Of a stretch of 37,208 bases of DNA, positions 14,685-22,400 are shown one piece after another (positions within the stretch are counted from its first letter, which is position 1; the number at the start of each line of letters is the position of its first letter). The notes beneath the pieces are model-generated. The model was not told the origin of the DNA. It saw nothing but the letters and a program-made list of their open reading frames with translations, and did no database searches. The translations under genes and the position numbers were made by a program. Origin of the DNA: an uncultured Bryobacteraceae bacterium (GTDB lineage: Bacteria; Acidobacteriota; Terriglobia; Bryobacterales; Bryobacteraceae); the NCBI GenBank assembly GCA_955652915.1, contig CATPCJ010000231.1:1-37208 (forward strand), read 5' to 3'.

Positions 14685-16967
14685 ATGCCATCCGCATTAG
14701 TCATTCCAGGCGTACAGGTAAAGACAGTATTTGAACCATCCGGCGCGCTGCCAAGTGTTACAGGCGTTCTGGGCGTAGTCGGGATCACGGATCGAGGACC
14801 CATGGCTCCGACCGCGGTCGGTAACATGGGCGAGTTCCTGGATTTGTTCGGCCCGGGCAGCCGTTTCAGCATGCCTGAGGTAAAGGTCGCATTCGCCAAC
14901 GGTGTATCGCAGATGGTCATCGCGCGGACGGACCCGAACCGCGGCCAAGAGGCGTCGCTAGATCTTGTAAACGATGACGGATCCAAGGTGGTCACTCTGG
15001 TGGCCCGCGCCGAGGGAGCCTGGGGCAATCGGATCGGGGTCCAGGCGACGCAGGTGCATACTCTGGGCGGATCCGGGATCAAGTACATCAACCTTGCGCT
15101 GTCCCTCAACGGACAAATTGTTGAGACATTTAACAATCTGGTGTTGGACGAAACCAGCCCCGATTACCTGTTCGATCGAATCAACAGCCAGTCGCGGCTG
15201 GTCGCGGCGGTGGATCCACTGTTTTCCACCAGCCTGCCGGCGGCGGTTGACCATCTGGCACTGGCGGATTCGCCCCCGCGCGCGGCATTCACTACTCTGA
15301 AGTCTGGGGCTACCGACGTGGTGCGGGTGGACGCCAAACAGACCGGTCATCGAGGGAATCAAATTGCCATCAGGGTCACGGACGCTCAGGCTGGATTGGC
15401 CGCGCCTGGCGCCGCGAATGCACCAAGCATCGATATTCGGGCGCGAAAAGCCGGCCCGGCCGGAACGGCTATCCGCGTCGGCGTGGTGCCTTCGGGCGCA
15501 AACGCTGTGTCGTTGGTGATTACAGCGCCGCCGGCGCAGGCGCGCACCATCGGCCCGTTCGCTACCATGGACGATCTGATCGACGGAACAAAGAACGATC
15601 CGGACATTCAGGTCATCGCTTTGGGCACGGTTCTACCGGCATCGTTACCCTCTACTCCGTTGCCGCGGCGGATCAATATCGACGTGGTGACGGAAGGCGC
15701 GGATACCGGCAGGAGTACGGACCTGGCGGATCTGAACGCGGTAAAGGCCATCAACGATCCCCGCGTCAGCTTCAGCATCGTCGGCAATGCCACCAACCTG
15801 CCCGACGCGGACCCGGGAGAACCTCTCATGGGGGGCCGCGATCTGGGGCCGGCGGTGTTCCTTCTGGGTGACACTGGAGATCAGCCGCTGCTCGAATTGG
15901 TGCCGGTGGCGCCAGGACAATCGCTAGCGGTGACCTTGACGCGCGGCGTGTCGAGCGTGGATAAGGCCACCAGCGTGGTCAACCTGACAATCTTCGCGGA
16001 TGGAGCCGAGGCCGAGCGCTTTTTGGATTTGACCATGGATCCCGACGACGCGCAATACCTGCCGGCGGTCCTGCCGCAGTCGGCGCTGGTGCGTGCCCAC
16101 GATCTATTCGTCCGCAGCCGGGCGTCTTCATTCCCGGCCAGCGTGGTCCGGGCCGCCTTACTCAAGGGGGGCAGTTCGCCATTGCCGGACGACTACCAAT
16201 CGGCGCTCGATCGTCTGGAATCCGCCGACGAAGTCGATCTTGTCATTGCTTCGGTGGCGAACCAGTTGGACGACACGGGAATCCGCTCGGTCCACAAAGC
16301 CGTTGTGGCGCATTGCACCAAGATGGGCGATGTCGCGCGAAATCGGATTGGGATCGCCTCCGTCACGGCTTCTGAAAACGGCAAGCCGCCGCAGATTCTA
16401 GATCACGCCAACGATGTGCGCAGCGACCACTTCATCATGGTTGCTCCGGCCGGCGGGGAAGCAGCGGTGGCTGGATTGCTGAGCCGCCAGGACTACTTCC
16501 AATCGCCCACCTACAAGACCATTGCGGACTTGAGCGCGCCTGAAACTCCGTTCACCGATTCCCAACTCGAGAAATTGATCACCGGCAATGTGGTGGCGGT
16601 CGCGCGGCGGCGCAATCTCGGGGTGATCGTGGTGAAAGGAATCCTGACCAGCGGACGGCAGATCAATGTGCAGCGCACGGCCAATAAGTCCGTGCGCGAC
16701 GTGAAGGCGATCTGCGATAACTACATTGGTCTGTTGAACAACGATGGCGCGCGCAACGCCCTTCGCCAGCAGATCTCGGCCATGTTTTTGCAGATGGAGC
16801 GGGATGGCGCAATCGTGCCCAGCACCGATGGCAAGAGCCCATCGTTCAAGGTGGATGTGTATTCCACCCAGGCGGACTTCGCGATCGGCATCGTGCGGGT
16901 GGACATCGCCATCCGGCCGGTACGCGCCATCGATTACATTTACGCAACGATCCTGGTGCAGAACTAA
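14685..16967 (+). CDS. Contractile tail sheath protein
   Basis: Main contractile sheath subunit, 760 residues; it surrounds the tube and shortens to drive it into the target. The N-terminus has the sheath pattern VIPGVQVKTVFEPSG and VTGVLGVVGITDRGP, followed by FLDLFGPGSRF and AFANGVSQMVIARTDP. The C-terminal part, from about residue 540, has the conserved subtilisin-like core pieces (RNIGIASV-like block RNRIGIASVTASE, then HFIMVAPAGGEAAVAGLLSR) and the closing domain DFAIGIVRVDIAIRPVRAID that joins neighbouring sheath subunits. Residues about 105-270 hold a variable insertion with three similar beta-motifs (LVARAEGAWGNRIGVQ, VDAKQTGHRGNQIAIRV, RARKAGPAGTAIRVGV). It is the first gene of the operon and the only sheath gene in view, whereas many eCIS carry two or three. 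Confidence 0.92.
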   Translation: MPSALVIPGVQVKTVFEPSGALPSVTGVLGVVGITDRGPMAPTAVGNMGEFLDLFGPGSRFSMPEVKVAFANGVSQMVIARTDPNRGQEASLDLVNDDGSKVVTLVARAEGAWGNRIGVQATQVHTLGGSGIKYINLALSLNGQIVETFNNLVLDETSPDYLFDRINSQSRLVAAVDPLFSTSLPAAVDHLALADSPPRAAFTTLKSGATDVVRVDAKQTGHRGNQIAIRVTDAQAGLAAPGAANAPSIDIRARKAGPAGTAIRVGVVPSGANAVSLVITAPPAQARTIGPFATMDDLIDGTKNDPDIQVIALGTVLPASLPSTPLPRRINIDVVTEGADTGRSTDLADLNAVKAINDPRVSFSIVGNATNLPDADPGEPLMGGRDLGPAVFLLGDTGDQPLLELVPVAPGQSLAVTLTRGVSSVDKATSVVNLTIFADGAEAERFLDLTMDPDDAQYLPAVLPQSALVRAHDLFVRSRASSFPASVVRAALLKGGSSPLPDDYQSALDRLESADEVDLVIASVANQLDDTGIRSVHKAVVAHCTKMGDVARNRIGIASVTASENGKPPQILDHANDVRSDHFIMVAPAGGEAAVAGLLSRQDYFQSPTYKTIADLSAPETPFTDSQLEKLITGNVVAVARRRNLGVIVVKGILTSGRQINVQRTANKSVRDVKAICDNYIGLLNNDGARNALRQQISAMFLQMERDGAIVPSTDGKSPSFKVDVYSTQADFAIGIVRVDIAIRPVRAIDYIYATILVQN

Positions 16968-16991
16968 GCCCTTGGACGGAGAGGAAAAACC

Positions 16992-17372
16992 ATGCCGGAA
17001 ATCTATACCGCGTTTGCTTCCGAAGTAAAGGTTAACGAAGAGACTATCGAGGGACTCCAGGCAATCGACTACAATGTGGTCACTAACCGCCAGCACGTCG
17101 GGGCGATCGGAACCAACGAGCGCATCGCGGTGTATTTCGGGTTGCGGGTAGTGAACGGAGATCTGCGCGTCGCTTCGGCCAACAAAACGCTGGATGGCCT
17201 GGCGAAATCGGAAGGCAAGTTCACGATCAGCGCCACGCTCAAGTATGGCGACACCGTCCGCCACGTCACATTCGACAACTGCTACATCGAAGAGAAGCAG
17301 TTCAACATGTCGTCGCAGAGTCATGGCGAGACCGTCTATTCGTTCACCGCGACGCGAGTCCGGGAAGAATAA
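16992..17372 (+). CDS. Tail tube (inner tube) protein
   Basis: A 126-residue protein, normal for a tube subunit of contractile tails; hexameric rings stack to form the channel inside the sheath. It begins MPEIYTAFASEVKVNEETIE and has HVGAIGTNERIAVYFGLRVV in the middle, a pattern typical of phage tail tube proteins, and ends with ETVYSFTATRVREE. It lies 24 bases after the sheath gene with GGAGAGG just upstream of the ATG, the standard sheath-then-tube order. Only one tube gene is visible; eCIS such as Afp/PVC carry two kinds. Confidence 0.82.
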   Translation: MPEIYTAFASEVKVNEETIEGLQAIDYNVVTNRQHVGAIGTNERIAVYFGLRVVNGDLRVASANKTLDGLAKSEGKFTISATLKYGDTVRHVTFDNCYIEEKQFNMSSQSHGETVYSFTATRVREE

Positions 17373-17381
17373 AGAGGCACC

Positions 17382-19052
17382 GTGACCGTCGTAGTGGATG
17401 CTCTTCAGGAAAAAGTGCGTTTGGGCGGCGAGATGCTACCCTTCGCGCTGGATTGCCGCCGCAACACGGCGTCGATCGCGCTGGGGGGCCACCTCTATGA
17501 AGTGCGTCCGCTTCGCTGGGGCGAGAAGCGGATCTTGTCGCGCTTCGCTCATCTCGGAGAGCGCTTCCTCGCGCGGGAGTTCGTGAAGGTCTGCGTGGGC
17601 TGCGCCGCTCCGCTGCCGCCGGAAACGGAACAGATCGAAGTGCTGTTGGCGTTGGCGCGCTGGATCACCACCCCCAATGACCAGGAGTTATCGCTACCGC
17701 TGGACCAAGCGCTGTTGCTCCGTGTGGCGCTGGGCGTGTCTGGCGGCATGGGTTGCCTGCCCGCCGACCTGGATAGCATGATCGTCTCCGACGTGGAAGC
17801 GTTATGGAGCGAAGCTCCGTCAGAGCTGGGAAGTGAAGCAGGCGAGGTGTTGCCGGATACGCAGGACGCCGTTCGTATTCCATCGCGGGAAGCGCGGCGC
17901 GTCCCGGACGGTTCGCGCCTTTCACGTCCCGGGCTGATACTAAACGTTCCAGATCCGACGCGGAACCCGGCGGCTGAAGCGAGCGGTGAAATTCAAGAAG
18001 CGGAATCCGTGGCGACCCGGAGCGGTGAGGAACACGCCGCCGCGGTTCGCGCTCCGGGCGGTTCGCGCCTTCCGCCTCCCGCGCCGGAGATGAACCGGAT
18101 TCTGATCGTTCCCGATCCGCAGCGCAACCCGGTGAATGCGGCGAGCGGTGAGATTCAAGAAGCGGAGGCTGTGGCGCCCCAGACCGGCGAGGAACACGCG
18201 GCCGCGGTGCGCGCGCCGGAGATGGCCCGGATTCCGATCGTTCCCGATCCGCAGCGCAACCCGGCGGATGCGGCGAGCGGTGAGATTCAAGAAGCGGAGG
18301 CTGTGGCGCCCCAGACCGGCGAGAAACATGTGGCCGCAGTGCGCGCGCCGGAGATGGCCCGGATTCCGATCGCTCCCGATCCGCGGCGTAACCCGGCGGA
18401 TGCGGCGAGCGGTGGGATTCGAGAGGCGGATTCCGTGGCGCCCCAGACCGGCGAGAAACACGCGGCCGCAATGCCAGGGCACCAAGCGCGGACCGCTGAA
18501 GACAGGCCTCTCCCGGTTTCCGCGTCCAGGATCGCGCACCCCGTGATGCGAGCTCGGAACGGGTTCGGACGCATCCGCGTGACGACAGGCCGTTCATTTG
18601 CCGGTACCCGAACTGAAGGCGCGCATTCAGGATTGACGAACGACTCGGTTCCGTCTTCCAGGGCCGACCTTGTGAGAAACGCCCGGCCGCATCCGGGGCT
18701 TGCCCAAACCCCCGGCGTCGCCGCAGAGCCAATCGTGTCCGCGAGAAACACTCTCGTCGAGACCAGCGTGTTGGAAAACCGGATCGACGCGAGAACGTTT
18801 GGCGCGGCAGCAGCGCGAGTGCCGGTGACGGAAACGCAGTCAACCCTGCCGGTTCCACCGGCGAGTCCAGTCCGGCACTCCGCCGACTACCGGCGACCCG
18901 CGATGATGGAGAGCAAAGTCGCCGAAGTTCCGGAAAGGGATGGATTGCCCGCCCTTCCGGAGTATGCCTCCCAATCCCCAGACCTGATGGAAGAATGGGT
19001 GGAGCAAATCGAGCAGGCGGCGGAGGAATTGGGAATTGAGGTCGGAGGCTAA
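17382..19052 (+). CDS. Putative tail-assembly protein with internal 44-residue repeats
   Basis: A 556-residue protein starting at GTG 17382, 9 bases after the tube gene. Residues 1-150 look like a compact domain: VRLGGEMLPFALDC, HLYEVRPLRWGEKRILSRF and RFLAREFVKVCVG, with helical content. A small tail-assembly chaperone often follows the tube gene, so that role is possible by position but not shown. Residues 185-370 are four imperfect tandem repeats, rich in Pro, Ala and Glu, sharing VPDPQRNP, AASGEIQEAE and APQTGEEHAAAVRAP. The remainder to about 510 is low-complexity and probably disordered, and a short acidic helix closes the protein (EEWVEQIEQAAEELGIE). No known domain was recognised. The repeats suggest a flexible linker or scaffold. 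Confidence 0.6.
   Translation: MTVVVDALQEKVRLGGEMLPFALDCRRNTASIALGGHLYEVRPLRWGEKRILSRFAHLGERFLAREFVKVCVGCAAPLPPETEQIEVLLALARWITTPNDQELSLPLDQALLLRVALGVSGGMGCLPADLDSMIVSDVEALWSEAPSELGSEAGEVLPDTQDAVRIPSREARRVPDGSRLSRPGLILNVPDPTRNPAAEASGEIQEAESVATRSGEEHAAAVRAPGGSRLPPPAPEMNRILIVPDPQRNPVNAASGEIQEAEAVAPQTGEEHAAAVRAPEMARIPIVPDPQRNPADAASGEIQEAEAVAPQTGEKHVAAVRAPEMARIPIAPDPRRNPADAASGGIREADSVAPQTGEKHAAAMPGHQARTAEDRPLPVSASRIAHPVMRARNGFGRIRVTTGRSFAGTRTEGAHSGLTNDSVPSSRADLVRNARPHPGLAQTPGVAAEPIVSARNTLVETSVLENRIDARTFGAAAARVPVTETQSTLPVPPASPVRHSADYRRPAMMESKVAEVPERDGLPALPEYASQSPDLMEEWVEQIEQAAEELGIEVGG
17934..18491 (+). repeat. Tandem 132-base coding repeats
   Basis: Three 132-base units (18096-18227, 18228-18359, 18360-18491) follow each other in frame, preceded by a diverged 162-base unit (17934-18095) that carries about 10 extra codons. 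The middle copies are nearly identical at DNA level; the outer ones have drifted. Recent expansion by unequal recombination or slippage is likely. Confidence 0.85.
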
Positions 19053-19055
19053 GCC

Positions 19056-19763
19056 ATGGCGGTGCCGATGATCGACGATATCGAGCTGAAGGCGGTGCAA
19101 TACATACGCCAGGAAACCGACCAGGATTTCGTGCGGCAGAAAATTGCGGGGCTTTCGGGCACCTTGCACCAGAGTCTCGGCAGGCGCTCGCATCGCGTCC
19201 TCATTGAGGGACTGCTGCTTCCCGATACCGCTACTGACGATCTGAAAAAACTTCAGGATAAGGCCAAGGCGGCCGGCGAAGTCACGTTTACGGCGGACAT
19301 TACCACCGCGCTCGAAATCGACAAAATGGTGATCGAATCCTTCCGCGCCGAACAGAGCGTGGGACCCGCGGGTCAGGTCGCCTACCAGGTGGTGCTGGCG
19401 GAGAGTCCGCCATTGCCGCCGCCGGCCGAGTTGAGTTCCTTCGGGGGACTCGATGGACTCGGCGGGCTCGGTGGGCTCGGTGGGCTCGGCGGGCTCGGCG
19501 GTTTGGGCCTTGGCGACTTGGGGTTCGACCCCGGTGCGCTGGGAAACGTGCTGGGCGACATCGCCAACGTCGCGGGGTCCATAATGGACGCCGCCAGCGC
19601 CGCCATGGACGCGGTGAACCAGCTTAAGGCGCTGGCCAGTCTCGGCAATCTGGCGAGTGTCGGCAACCCGATCAAGCCGGTGGCCGACCAGATCGGCTCG
19701 GTTACGAAGGCTGGGGATACGCTCAAAGGTATCGCCGGAGGACTCAAGGCGATCACGGGCTGA
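19056..19763 (+). CDS. gpU/DNA-circularisation-N-like tail protein with Gly-Leu repeat linker
   Basis: A 235-residue protein. The N-terminal 115 residues resemble the gpU or DNA-circularisation-protein N-terminal fold of phage tail operons: SGTLHQSLGRRSHRVLIEGL, DTATDDLKKLQDKAKAAGEV and a VGPAGQVAYQVVLAESP strand. Residues from about 130 to 155 are a Gly-Gly-Leu repeat encoded by near-identical 9-base units, and the C-terminal 70 residues are small-residue-rich amphipathic helices (NVAGSIMDAASAAMDAVNQL). In phages such proteins sit near the tail end or hub. GGAGG lies just before its ATG, and it is followed after only 2 bases by the gp27-like gene. Family assignment is by pattern and order; a LysM-like connector (Afp7 position) was considered but no LysM motif was found. 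Confidence 0.5.
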   Translation: MAVPMIDDIELKAVQYIRQETDQDFVRQKIAGLSGTLHQSLGRRSHRVLIEGLLLPDTATDDLKKLQDKAKAAGEVTFTADITTALEIDKMVIESFRAEQSVGPAGQVAYQVVLAESPPLPPPAELSSFGGLDGLGGLGGLGGLGGLGGLGLGDLGFDPGALGNVLGDIANVAGSIMDAASAAMDAVNQLKALASLGNLASVGNPIKPVADQIGSVTKAGDTLKGIAGGLKAITG

Positions 19764-19765
19764 AC

Positions 19766-20800
19766 ATGACCTCGCTACTCCAACCCGGATACAAGCTTAC
19801 GCTCGGCACCCAACAGTGGACCGAGCAGTTGATGAGTCTCGAACTACATCTGGCGGCAGCGCCTTCGCTGGACGTACTCACCGTCACCCTTCCCGCCGGA
19901 GCGCCGCTGAAAGCTTCGCCGGGGGATGCTGTCGATCTGAAGTTGGCGAGCGGCGAAAAGGAAGAGGCGGTATTCAGCGGCATCCTCGATTCTCTCTGTC
20001 ATACTCCCGGCTCGATTCGTGTGCGCGCCCTGAATGCGGGCGGCGTGTTGGCCCAGGTGCGTCCCGCCGTGACGTACGAACAAGCCACGGCCGGAAGCGT
20101 CATCCGCAATCTCTGCGGCGAAGCAGGAGTCGACGCCGGCGATATCGACGATGGTGTATCGTTGGCTTACTACGCGGCCGACCCCTCCCGCTCGGCCCTG
20201 GATCAAGTGGCGCGCGTGGCCGCATGGAGCGGGGCCATGGTGCGTATCTCCGCCGGCAACCGCGTGGACGCAATAGTGATCAATGCCACGCAGGCGGAAG
20301 TGGCGCTAAAATATGGCCGCGAGCTGGTCACGCTGGAGAGGCGCAAGTCGCCCGCCGCTATTCAATCCTTCACCGTGGCCGGGGAGAGTGGAGCCGGCGA
20401 TACTGGATCTCCGGACGCGCATCGCCCAACCACCGACTTTTTCGCCGGCAGCCGGCCCGATGGCCCTTCGAAGGGAAATCGCTGGCGTTCGGAACCGGCA
20501 CTGCGCACCGCGGGCGCGGCGGCTTCGGCGGCGGCGGCTTCTCAGCGCGTCTACAAAGCGTCGCGCGAAGCCGGGGCCTTTACCGCATTTCTTCAGCCGG
20601 GAATCCGGCCCGGAACGGTGCTGGAGATAAAGGACGCACCCGATGGCTTTCCCGGTGGCCCGGTCTGGGTCAATCGAGTGGCGCATCGCATCGGACCAAA
20701 CGGCGCGGTCACGCGGGTCCATTTCATGAACGGCGGCGATAGCTTCGATCCCACGGCATTGCTCGGCGCTTTGGCGGGCGCGATCGGAGGCCTGCTGTGA
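19766..20800 (+). CDS. Baseplate hub protein, gp27/gpD-like (VgrG N-terminal equivalent)
   Basis: A 344-residue late-control-protein-D-like subunit that forms the trimeric hub linking tube and spike. N-terminal features include YKLTLGTQQWTEQLMSLEL, LDVLTVTLPAGAPL, SPGDAVDLKLASGEKEE and VFSGILDS, the usual double-barrel start. Then follow VRALNAGGVLAQVRP and VTYEQATAGSVIRNLCGEAG, typical of the middle helical part, and a barrel-returning tail ending FHMNGGD-like (VHFMNGGDSFD). An Ala-rich stretch (TAGAAASAAAASQRVYKAS) lies near residues 247-265. The following spike gene overlaps it by 4 bases, indicating translational coupling. Here the hub and spike are separate genes, as in P2-like phages, not fused as in VgrG/Afp8. 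Confidence 0.78.
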   Translation: MTSLLQPGYKLTLGTQQWTEQLMSLELHLAAAPSLDVLTVTLPAGAPLKASPGDAVDLKLASGEKEEAVFSGILDSLCHTPGSIRVRALNAGGVLAQVRPAVTYEQATAGSVIRNLCGEAGVDAGDIDDGVSLAYYAADPSRSALDQVARVAAWSGAMVRISAGNRVDAIVINATQAEVALKYGRELVTLERRKSPAAIQSFTVAGESGAGDTGSPDAHRPTTDFFAGSRPDGPSKGNRWRSEPALRTAGAAASAAAASQRVYKASREAGAFTAFLQPGIRPGTVLEIKDAPDGFPGGPVWVNRVAHRIGPNGAVTRVHFMNGGDSFDPTALLGALAGAIGGLL

Positions 20801-21483
20801 GCGCGCATCGGGCCGTGCAGGCCATCCGCCAGATCGCGCGGCACGAAGTGGAGCAGCATGTGGGAGCAGCGCTGGGAGTGGTGCAGTCCGTTCAAGGATC
20901 CAACGGCGAGAAGGCGTACTCCTGCTCCGTGCAGCTTCGCGACAGCGGACTGGTCCTGCCCAAAGTGCCCATCGCTACCGGCATGATCGGAGCGGCGGGC
21001 TTGCCGCGCGAGAAGGACCTGGTGGTGGTGGTCTTCATGGGCGGCGACCTGCATGCGCCCGTGGTCGTCGGACGGCTTTATTCCGAAAAGGTAGCGCCGC
21101 CCAAGAACGGTCCTGGTGAGCTGGTGCTGAACCTGCCCGGCGATGAAACCGACGCGCAAAAGGCGTTGGTGCTGCGCATCGAGACGCCCGGCGATGGCAC
21201 GCGGTCGCTGAAGCTCACGCTGGACGGGCAGGTGAAAGTGGAAATGGAGATCAACGATCAGGGTGTCAACATCAAGGCGCAGGATGCTTCGCTCAAGCTC
21301 TCGCAGACCAGCGCCAGCGACGGGGTGGCTGAGATGAAGGTGGGAGGGTCGAAGATCACCATCGAACAGAGCGGCGATGTGACCATTGAGGCTTCCGGAA
21401 AGTTGTTATTGAAGGGATCGAAGGTGGAAGTTTCGGGCGATGCCAGCGTGAAGATCGCCGGCACTACAGTGGACCTGAACTGA
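20797..21483 (+). CDS. Baseplate spike protein, gpV/gp5-like
   Basis: A 228-residue central spike. After a short N-terminal helix (HRAVQAIRQIARHEVEQHVG), residues about 27-105 form an OB-fold: ALGVVQSVQGSNGEKAYSC, ATGMIGAAGLPREKDLVVVV and GDLHAPVVVGRLYSE, the standard phage base V pattern. From about 130 the chain alternates polar and hydrophobic residues (KVEMEINDQGVNIKAQDAS, ITIEQSGDVTIEASGKLLLK), as expected for the triple-stranded beta-helix needle. It starts at GTG 20797 inside the hub gene's stop region and is followed by the PAAR-like tip gene, so hub, spike and tip are encoded in assembly order. Confidence 0.88.
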   Translation: MSAHRAVQAIRQIARHEVEQHVGAALGVVQSVQGSNGEKAYSCSVQLRDSGLVLPKVPIATGMIGAAGLPREKDLVVVVFMGGDLHAPVVVGRLYSEKVAPPKNGPGELVLNLPGDETDAQKALVLRIETPGDGTRSLKLTLDGQVKVEMEINDQGVNIKAQDASLKLSQTSASDGVAEMKVGGSKITIEQSGDVTIEASGKLLLKGSKVEVSGDASVKIAGTTVDLN

Positions 21484-21490
21484 GAAATTC

Positions 21491-21892
21491 ATGGGACAAC
21501 CGGCGGCGAAAGCAAACGATCAGGTGATGGCAACCGATATCCATATTGTGATGGTTCCCGCCGGACCGTCGCTGGTGCCCACGCCGCTGCCGCATCCGTT
21601 CACCGGACAGATCGACGGTGGCCTGGTATCGTCCGTGAAAATCGGAGGGCAGCCCGCGGCGGTGGTCGGCTCCACAGCCACCAATACGCCTTCGCACATT
21701 GCCACCGCGCCGGGGACCACTTTCCAGAAACCGCCCTCCAACCAGGGGACCATCCAGATGGGCAGCGCCACAGTTAAGATTGGCGGCCAGGCTGCGGCGC
21801 GAAATGGCGACATGGTGATGACCTGCAACGACCCTTCCGACGCTCCCATGGGCAGCATCGTCGCGGCGGGCATGGTGTCCATCGGAGGATAA
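21491..21892 (+). CDS. PAAR-like spike-tip protein
   Basis: A 133-residue protein that should cap the gpV needle and sharpen it. It contains the repeated PAAR-type beta elements VKIGGQPAAVVGSTATNTPSH and VKIGGQAAARNGDMVMTCND, a His-containing start (TDIHIVMVPAG, LPHPF), and a closing SIVAAGMVSIGG. His and Cys residues at these places could bind the structural metal ion found in PAAR tips. It has no C-terminal extension, so it is a bare tip and not an effector fusion. The gene starts 7 bases after the spike gene and the gp25-like gene begins 1 base after its stop. Confidence 0.88.
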   Translation: MGQPAAKANDQVMATDIHIVMVPAGPSLVPTPLPHPFTGQIDGGLVSSVKIGGQPAAVVGSTATNTPSHIATAPGTTFQKPPSNQGTIQMGSATVKIGGQAAARNGDMVMTCNDPSDAPMGSIVAAGMVSIGG

Positions 21893-21893
21893 T

Positions 21894-22400
21894 GTGGCGT
21901 CCAATCCCACACCTCCGGCTTACGTTGTACTGGGCGCCGACCTTGGACTGACGCGTTATTCCGGAGCTCCGAGCGCGGTGCCGCTAAGCTCGGCCGACTC
22001 GTGGGGGACGCTCGATCTTCAGGTGGTCGCGGGCGGGCAGGGTGGCCTGAAGCTTAGCGGCGATATACGCGACGCCGGCGCGGTGCGCGGCCGCGACAAT
22101 CTCGCCCAGGCGCTGGTATTGCGATTGTTGACTCAGCGCGGCGCGCTCGCGCCGTTGGGCCATCCCGGCTACGGCACTCGTCTGGTGGAGCTGATCGGGC
22201 GTCTCAACAACGACACCACCCGCAACCTGGCGCGCCTCTACACTCTGGAAGGGCTCAACCAGGAGAAGCGCGTGGCCAAGATTTTGGATCTTAGCGTACA
22301 GCCGGTGGATGGATTCCCTGACACCATATCCATCGGTTTCTCGGTCCTGCCGCTCAATGACAAGGACCCGTTGGCATTAAAGCTGGAAGTGAATCTGTGA
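21894..22400 (+). CDS. Baseplate wedge protein, gp25/gpW-like
   Basis: A 168-residue protein with the gp25-type core, which nucleates sheath assembly at the baseplate. A diverged N-terminal 55 residues precede RGRDNLAQALVLRLLTQRGA, LAPLGHPGYGTRLVELIGR, and the later RLYTLEGLNQEKRVAKILDL with a beta-hairpin end; LGHPGYGTRL is the conserved element equivalent to the Gly-containing loop of gp25. It starts at GTG 21894 directly after the PAAR stop, and its own stop overlaps the next start by 4 bases. The N-terminal extension is longer than in T4 gp25 (132 residues total). Confidence 0.86.
   Translation: MASNPTPPAYVVLGADLGLTRYSGAPSAVPLSSADSWGTLDLQVVAGGQGGLKLSGDIRDAGAVRGRDNLAQALVLRLLTQRGALAPLGHPGYGTRLVELIGRLNNDTTRNLARLYTLEGLNQEKRVAKILDLSVQPVDGFPDTISIGFSVLPLNDKDPLALKLEVNL

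Noticed and set aside
17382..17830. Programmed frameshift as in phage tail-assembly chaperones
   Set aside because: No slippery heptamer or overlapping continuation frame was recognised; the gene is one uninterrupted frame.
17665..18858. A 397-codon open minus-strand frame over the repeat-bearing gene
   Set aside because: Arg/Pro/Ser-rich composition and repeats that simply reflect the plus-strand repeats; antisense shadow.
19657..20742. A 361-codon plus-strand frame overlapping the hub gene
   Set aside because: Arg/Ser-rich, no domain, and it overlaps the well-supported gp27-like frame.
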